Origin: an uncultured Sphingomonadaceae bacterium
GTDB lineage: Bacteria; Pseudomonadota; Alphaproteobacteria; Sphingomonadales; Sphingomonadaceae
Length of the DNA: 7,190 nt
Direction of reading: 5' to 3'
Assembly: GCA_937920575.1 (NCBI GenBank)
Contig: CAKZSF010000137.1
Span: 1-7,190 of the forward strand
Of this stretch, positions 4,468 through 7,190 are shown one piece after another; position 1 is the first letter of the stretch, and each line of letters starts with the position of its first letter. The position numbers were made by a program, and so were the translations under genes. The notes beneath the pieces were generated by a model that ran no database searches, had not been told where the DNA came from, and worked only from the letters and a program-made list of their open reading frames with translations.

Positions 4468-6792
4468 ATGTTTGCGAGGCTGGGCCTTGTAGTATCAAGC
4501 GCGTGTCTGGCGGCTGCGCCTGCGCTTGCCAACGACCATCTTGGTCAAGAGCAAACCGCGTCTTCGCTGGAAGTTCGGTCAGGCCAATTTCTCGTAAGCA
4601 ACCCCAACGAATACGCGCTCGTTCTGAAGCAAATCGAGGCTGGCGACACGATTGTATTGGCGAACGGTCAGTGGCGCGATTTCGAAATCGTCATTACGGG
4701 GCAGGGCACAGCGGCGGCGCCAATCACATTGATGGCGCAAGACGCTGGCAAAGTGGTTCTAACTGGCCAATCGAGCCTTCGCATTGGCGGCGAGCACATT
4801 GTCGTGAAAGGGCTCGTATTCAAAGACGGTTACAGCCCGCGCGGCGAAGTGGTTTCGTTCCGCCGGTCGAAACAGGATATCGCAAAGCACAGCCGGGTAA
4901 CGGAAGTCGTGATTGACGGCTTCTCGAAACCGGACCGCTACGAGTCCGATTACTGGGTCGGGATGTATGGCAAAAACAACCGTTTCGATCACAATCATCT
5001 GGTGGGCAAGACCAACAAGGGTGTGACCTTTGCGATCCGGCTCGACAGCGAAGAGAGTCGCGAGAATGGGCATCGTGTCGACCACAATTACTTTGGTCCG
5101 CGCCCCGTGTTGGGTTCCAATGGCGGCGAGACGCTGCGTATCGGAACCAGCAAATATTCGATGTTCAATTCGAACAGCGTTGTCGAACGAAACGTGTTTG
5201 ATCGCACTGATGGAGAGGTCGAGATTATCTCGTCCAAATCGGGCCGCAATACATTCCGTGAGAACACTTTCCTGAAATCGCGCGGCACGCTGACTTTGCG
5301 GCATGGCGATGACAACGTCGTAGAGCGCAATGTATTTCTGGGCGGAGGCAAGGATCACACGGGCGGCATCCGGGTGATCAATCGCAACCAGACTGTGCGC
5401 GGCAATTACATGGAGGGGATGCGCGGGGTTGATTTCTCTAGCGCGCTGGCAGTCATGAATGGCGTGCCGAATTCTCCGGTCAACCGCTATGTAGAGGTGG
5501 AGAACGCCCGGATCGAGAGCAATTCGATCCTCAATAGCCGCCGCGTCGCGTTCAACGTAGGTGCGGATGAAGAGCGCTCTGCAGCGCCTAGCAAGACAAC
5601 CTTCACCAACAATCTGTTGAGCGGTCTGGATGGCGAATCTTTTGTCGAATCCTACGACGATATCTCCGGCATTTCCTTCGCGGGAAGCCGTGTAGCAGCA
5701 GGTAAGGTTCAAGAGCAGCTGGCGAGCAAAATGACGCTGGCCGGGGTGGATATGGCACGAGCCGAAAACGGTCTGCTTTATCCAACTGATCCAGCGCTTG
5801 CTGGGGTTGGCGCGCCGCGTGATCTGGTTCCTGTTACGGTCGATCAGGTGGGTGTATCCTGGTACGCAAAGCCCGGTGACGGCGATGTCTTTGGCGCCTC
5901 GGGTCGCGTCATAGAGGTCGCATCGGGAGAAGATATTCTTGCCGAGGTCGTCATGAATGCCAGCGAAGGCGACGTCATTGCGTTGTTGCCGGGTGAGCAC
6001 ATCGTGAACCGCACTATCCCGCTTGAAAAATCGGTAACGTTGAAGGCGGCCGACGGTGTGAGCGCGGACGACGTTGTGGTGAAATTCGCGCGGCCAACGC
6101 TGATCGAAATGCGTGAGGGGGCTAACCTTCAGATCCATAGGTTGACGATTGATGGTATCTTGGCGCCGGATTCAGTCGGCAATTCAATGATCCGCTCGAC
6201 CAGCTATCCGATCAAATCGAACCTGCTGATCGAAATGGATGGCGTTGCGGTGCGCAATTTGGAGGTCAACAAGAGCTTCAATGTGCTCTCCTTAGGCAAA
6301 AGCGTGCTGGCTGACCGCGTGTTGATTAAGAACAGCAGCTTCGCCAACATCACTGGCTCTATCGTTTCGGCCAAGGCAGAGACTGAAGATTACGGCCAAT
6401 ACAATGTCGAGTATCTGACCATCGAGGGCAGTGCCTTTGCTGACGTCGGTGGGCCGATTGCGGATATCTATCGCGGTGGCCGCGACGAAAGCACCTTTGG
6501 GCCAAATGTCACGATCAGAGGCAATCAAATTGCCAATGTCGGGGGCGCCGCGACCAACAGTTCGGGCGCATCGGTCAATCTGCACGGGGTTCAGATCGCG
6601 CGATTGGATGGCAACGCCGTGGTGTCGTCCAAGCCGTTTCGCATCGTCCACACGGTTGGGACGCCAAAGACATGGATCACCGGCAACCAGTTTGCCGACA
6701 CACCCGAATTTCTGCTGGAAGAATTGATCTTTGAAGGGCCGCATCGTGCAGACCGATCGGGCAATGTCTTCGCAAACGAGGATGCACAATGA
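4468..6792 (+). CDS. Secreted polysaccharide lyase family 6, probable alginate lyase (AlyGC-like)
   Basis: This 774-residue enzyme is predicted to cleave alginate by beta-elimination. It acts in the periplasm or at the cell surface after removal of a 21-residue signal peptide (cleavage after ALA). Residues about 35-370 form the catalytic right-handed beta-helix, rich in 'N.(V/I).(R/H)N.F' turns such as NRFDHNHL and NVVERNVF. Key residues match the spacing known for AlyGC (N181, E213, E215, K220, R241). Here they are calcium ligands N218, E250 and E252, the Brønsted base K257 in EVEIISSKSG, and acid R278 in LTLRHGDD. Residues about 480-774 form a second beta-helix, as in two-domain PL6 enzymes, which are often exolytic. 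Chondroitinase B belongs to the same family and is the alternative. The PL17 gene that overlaps the stop codon favours alginate. The gene heads a lyase operon with its own promoter. A cysteine at residue 13 lies in the signal peptide but lacks a lipobox. Confidence 0.9.
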   Translation: MFARLGLVVSSACLAAAPALANDHLGQEQTASSLEVRSGQFLVSNPNEYALVLKQIEAGDTIVLANGQWRDFEIVITGQGTAAAPITLMAQDAGKVVLTGQSSLRIGGEHIVVKGLVFKDGYSPRGEVVSFRRSKQDIAKHSRVTEVVIDGFSKPDRYESDYWVGMYGKNNRFDHNHLVGKTNKGVTFAIRLDSEESRENGHRVDHNYFGPRPVLGSNGGETLRIGTSKYSMFNSNSVVERNVFDRTDGEVEIISSKSGRNTFRENTFLKSRGTLTLRHGDDNVVERNVFLGGGKDHTGGIRVINRNQTVRGNYMEGMRGVDFSSALAVMNGVPNSPVNRYVEVENARIESNSILNSRRVAFNVGADEERSAAPSKTTFTNNLLSGLDGESFVESYDDISGISFAGSRVAAGKVQEQLASKMTLAGVDMARAENGLLYPTDPALAGVGAPRDLVPVTVDQVGVSWYAKPGDGDVFGASGRVIEVASGEDILAEVVMNASEGDVIALLPGEHIVNRTIPLEKSVTLKAADGVSADDVVVKFARPTLIEMREGANLQIHRLTIDGILAPDSVGNSMIRSTSYPIKSNLLIEMDGVAVRNLEVNKSFNVLSLGKSVLADRVLIKNSSFANITGSIVSAKAETEDYGQYNVEYLTIEGSAFADVGGPIADIYRGGRDESTFGPNVTIRGNQIANVGGAATNSSGASVNLHGVQIARLDGNAVVSSKPFRIVHTVGTPKTWITGNQFADTPEFLLEELIFEGPHRADRSGNVFANEDAQ

Positions 6793-7190
6793 AGCGTTTT
6801 GCCATTCTCCTTGCTGGCGCAGCGTGCGTTGGATTGCCGCAAACGGCGCTGGCCGATGAGCATGCGCAGCCAGCCGCAGAGACTGCTGCCGCGTATCCGC
6901 CGTTGTTTGCAGCCGAGATTGAACGCTCCATAGCCTTCGTGGATGACGCGATGGCCGAAGGCGTCGTTGTGCCGCAACCCAAAGATCCCGGTGGCGGTTA
7001 TACGCATGAGCAACACAAGAAGAACTTCCGCGTCATTTATCAGGGCGGGCAGCTTTTCCGCCTGACGGGCGACAAGAAATACGCGGATTATGTGCGCGAT
7101 GTGCTGCTTGCCTATGCAGCAATGTATCCGACGCTTGAACCGCATCCTGCGCGCAAAGGCACGCAGAGCGCGGGGCGCATTTTCTGGCAA
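6789..7190 (+). CDS. Secreted PL17-type oligoalginate lyase, N-terminal part (partial)
   Basis: The first 134 residues are present and the frame is open to the right edge. The start ATG overlaps the PL6 stop as ATGA, and GAGG (6778-6781) lies 7 nt upstream, so translation is likely coupled. Residues 1-22 form a signal peptide with cleavage after ALA. From about 36 the protein matches the helical (alpha/alpha-toroid) alginate-lyase domain of PL17 enzymes. It shows PKDPGGGYTHEQHKKNF (64-80), LTGDKKYADYVRDVLLAYA (92-110), YPTLEPHP (113-120) and GRIFWQ (129-134). PL17 enzymes such as Alg17C release unsaturated monouronate exolytically from alginate oligosaccharides. This would complete what PL6 starts and feed the DEH to KDG route. 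The catalytic Tyr and His and the C-terminal heparinase II/III-like beta-sheet domain lie beyond the window, so completeness cannot be judged. Confidence 0.9.
   Translation, partial: MKRFAILLAGAACVGLPQTALADEHAQPAAETAAAYPPLFAAEIERSIAFVDDAMAEGVVVPQPKDPGGGYTHEQHKKNFRVIYQGGQLFRLTGDKKYADYVRDVLLAYAAMYPTLEPHPARKGTQSAGRIFWQ

Noticed and set aside
4504..4506. Possible lipoprotein cysteine (residue 13) in the PL6 signal peptide, and a similar cysteine at residue 13 of PL17
   Set aside because: The preceding residues are SSA and GAA. Neither has the Leu, Val or Ile at -3 expected of a lipobox, and both proteins have a good signal peptidase I site (ALA) further on.
4443..4916. Overlapping + strand frame beginning at ATG 4443
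   Set aside because: It has no ribosome site, begins at about the predicted transcript start and runs out of frame through the PL6 catalytic domain; its Arg- and Ser-rich composition is typical of a shadow frame.
4759..6138. Long open frame of 459 codons on the minus strand
   Set aside because: It lies wholly inside the PL6 gene, whose catalytic residues and domain order are clear on the + strand. The translated protein shows no recognisable domain, and the frame is a by-product of codon bias on the coding strand.
6591..7190. Minus-strand open frame reaching the right edge
   Set aside because: It is antisense to the end of PL6 and the start of PL17, both supported by motifs, signal peptide and ribosome site.

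Overview
The window is most likely part of an alginate-utilisation locus from an alphaproteobacterium. The TonB-dependent receptor resembles the long Xanthomonas/Caulobacter-type family. Together with secreted polysaccharide lyases, moderate GC and TTGACA/TATAGT-type promoters, this points to a sphingomonad or caulobacter relative, perhaps a marine Erythrobacter-like organism. That lineage is an inference from protein style only; no rRNA or marker gene is present. All genes read on the + strand.

Layout: (1) 1-141 is the last 46 codons of an outer-membrane TonB-dependent receptor, followed by a strong intrinsic terminator (181-212). (2) 213-339 holds operator-like sites and a promoter for a complete 1042-residue TonB-dependent receptor (340-3468). 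That gene is followed by a 13-bp perfect hairpin lacking a T-tract (3485-3519). (3) 3625-4365 encodes a FadR-subfamily GntR regulator with a complete FCD ligand domain. (4) A 102-bp gap (4366-4467) carries operator-like sites and a good sigma70-type promoter. It leads into a secreted two-domain PL6 lyase (4468-6792). The PL6 stop overlaps the start of a secreted PL17-type oligoalginate lyase (6789 onward), which runs off the right edge.

Proposed working: the receptors import alginate oligosaccharides across the outer membrane. PL6 and PL17 then cleave them outside the cytoplasm to shorter products and unsaturated monomer, and the GntR protein senses a uronate-type intermediate and adjusts expression. 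The PL6 catalytic and calcium ligands can be placed by exact spacing against the AlyGC-type pattern recalled from the literature. The PL17 neighbour makes alginate much more likely than dermatan sulfate.

The most notable non-coding signal is that the receptor promoter and the lyase promoter share a 13-nt identical element (ACCAAATTGGTAT). In both cases it lies exactly 46 bp upstream of a TTGAC -35 box, with the proposed -10 box a further 22 bp on and a second related site in between. This looks like a local regulon for the GntR protein. The sites lie upstream of the -35 box, so activation is as plausible as repression. I see no mobile element, CRISPR array, tRNA or rRNA, and no clearly unprecedented system.
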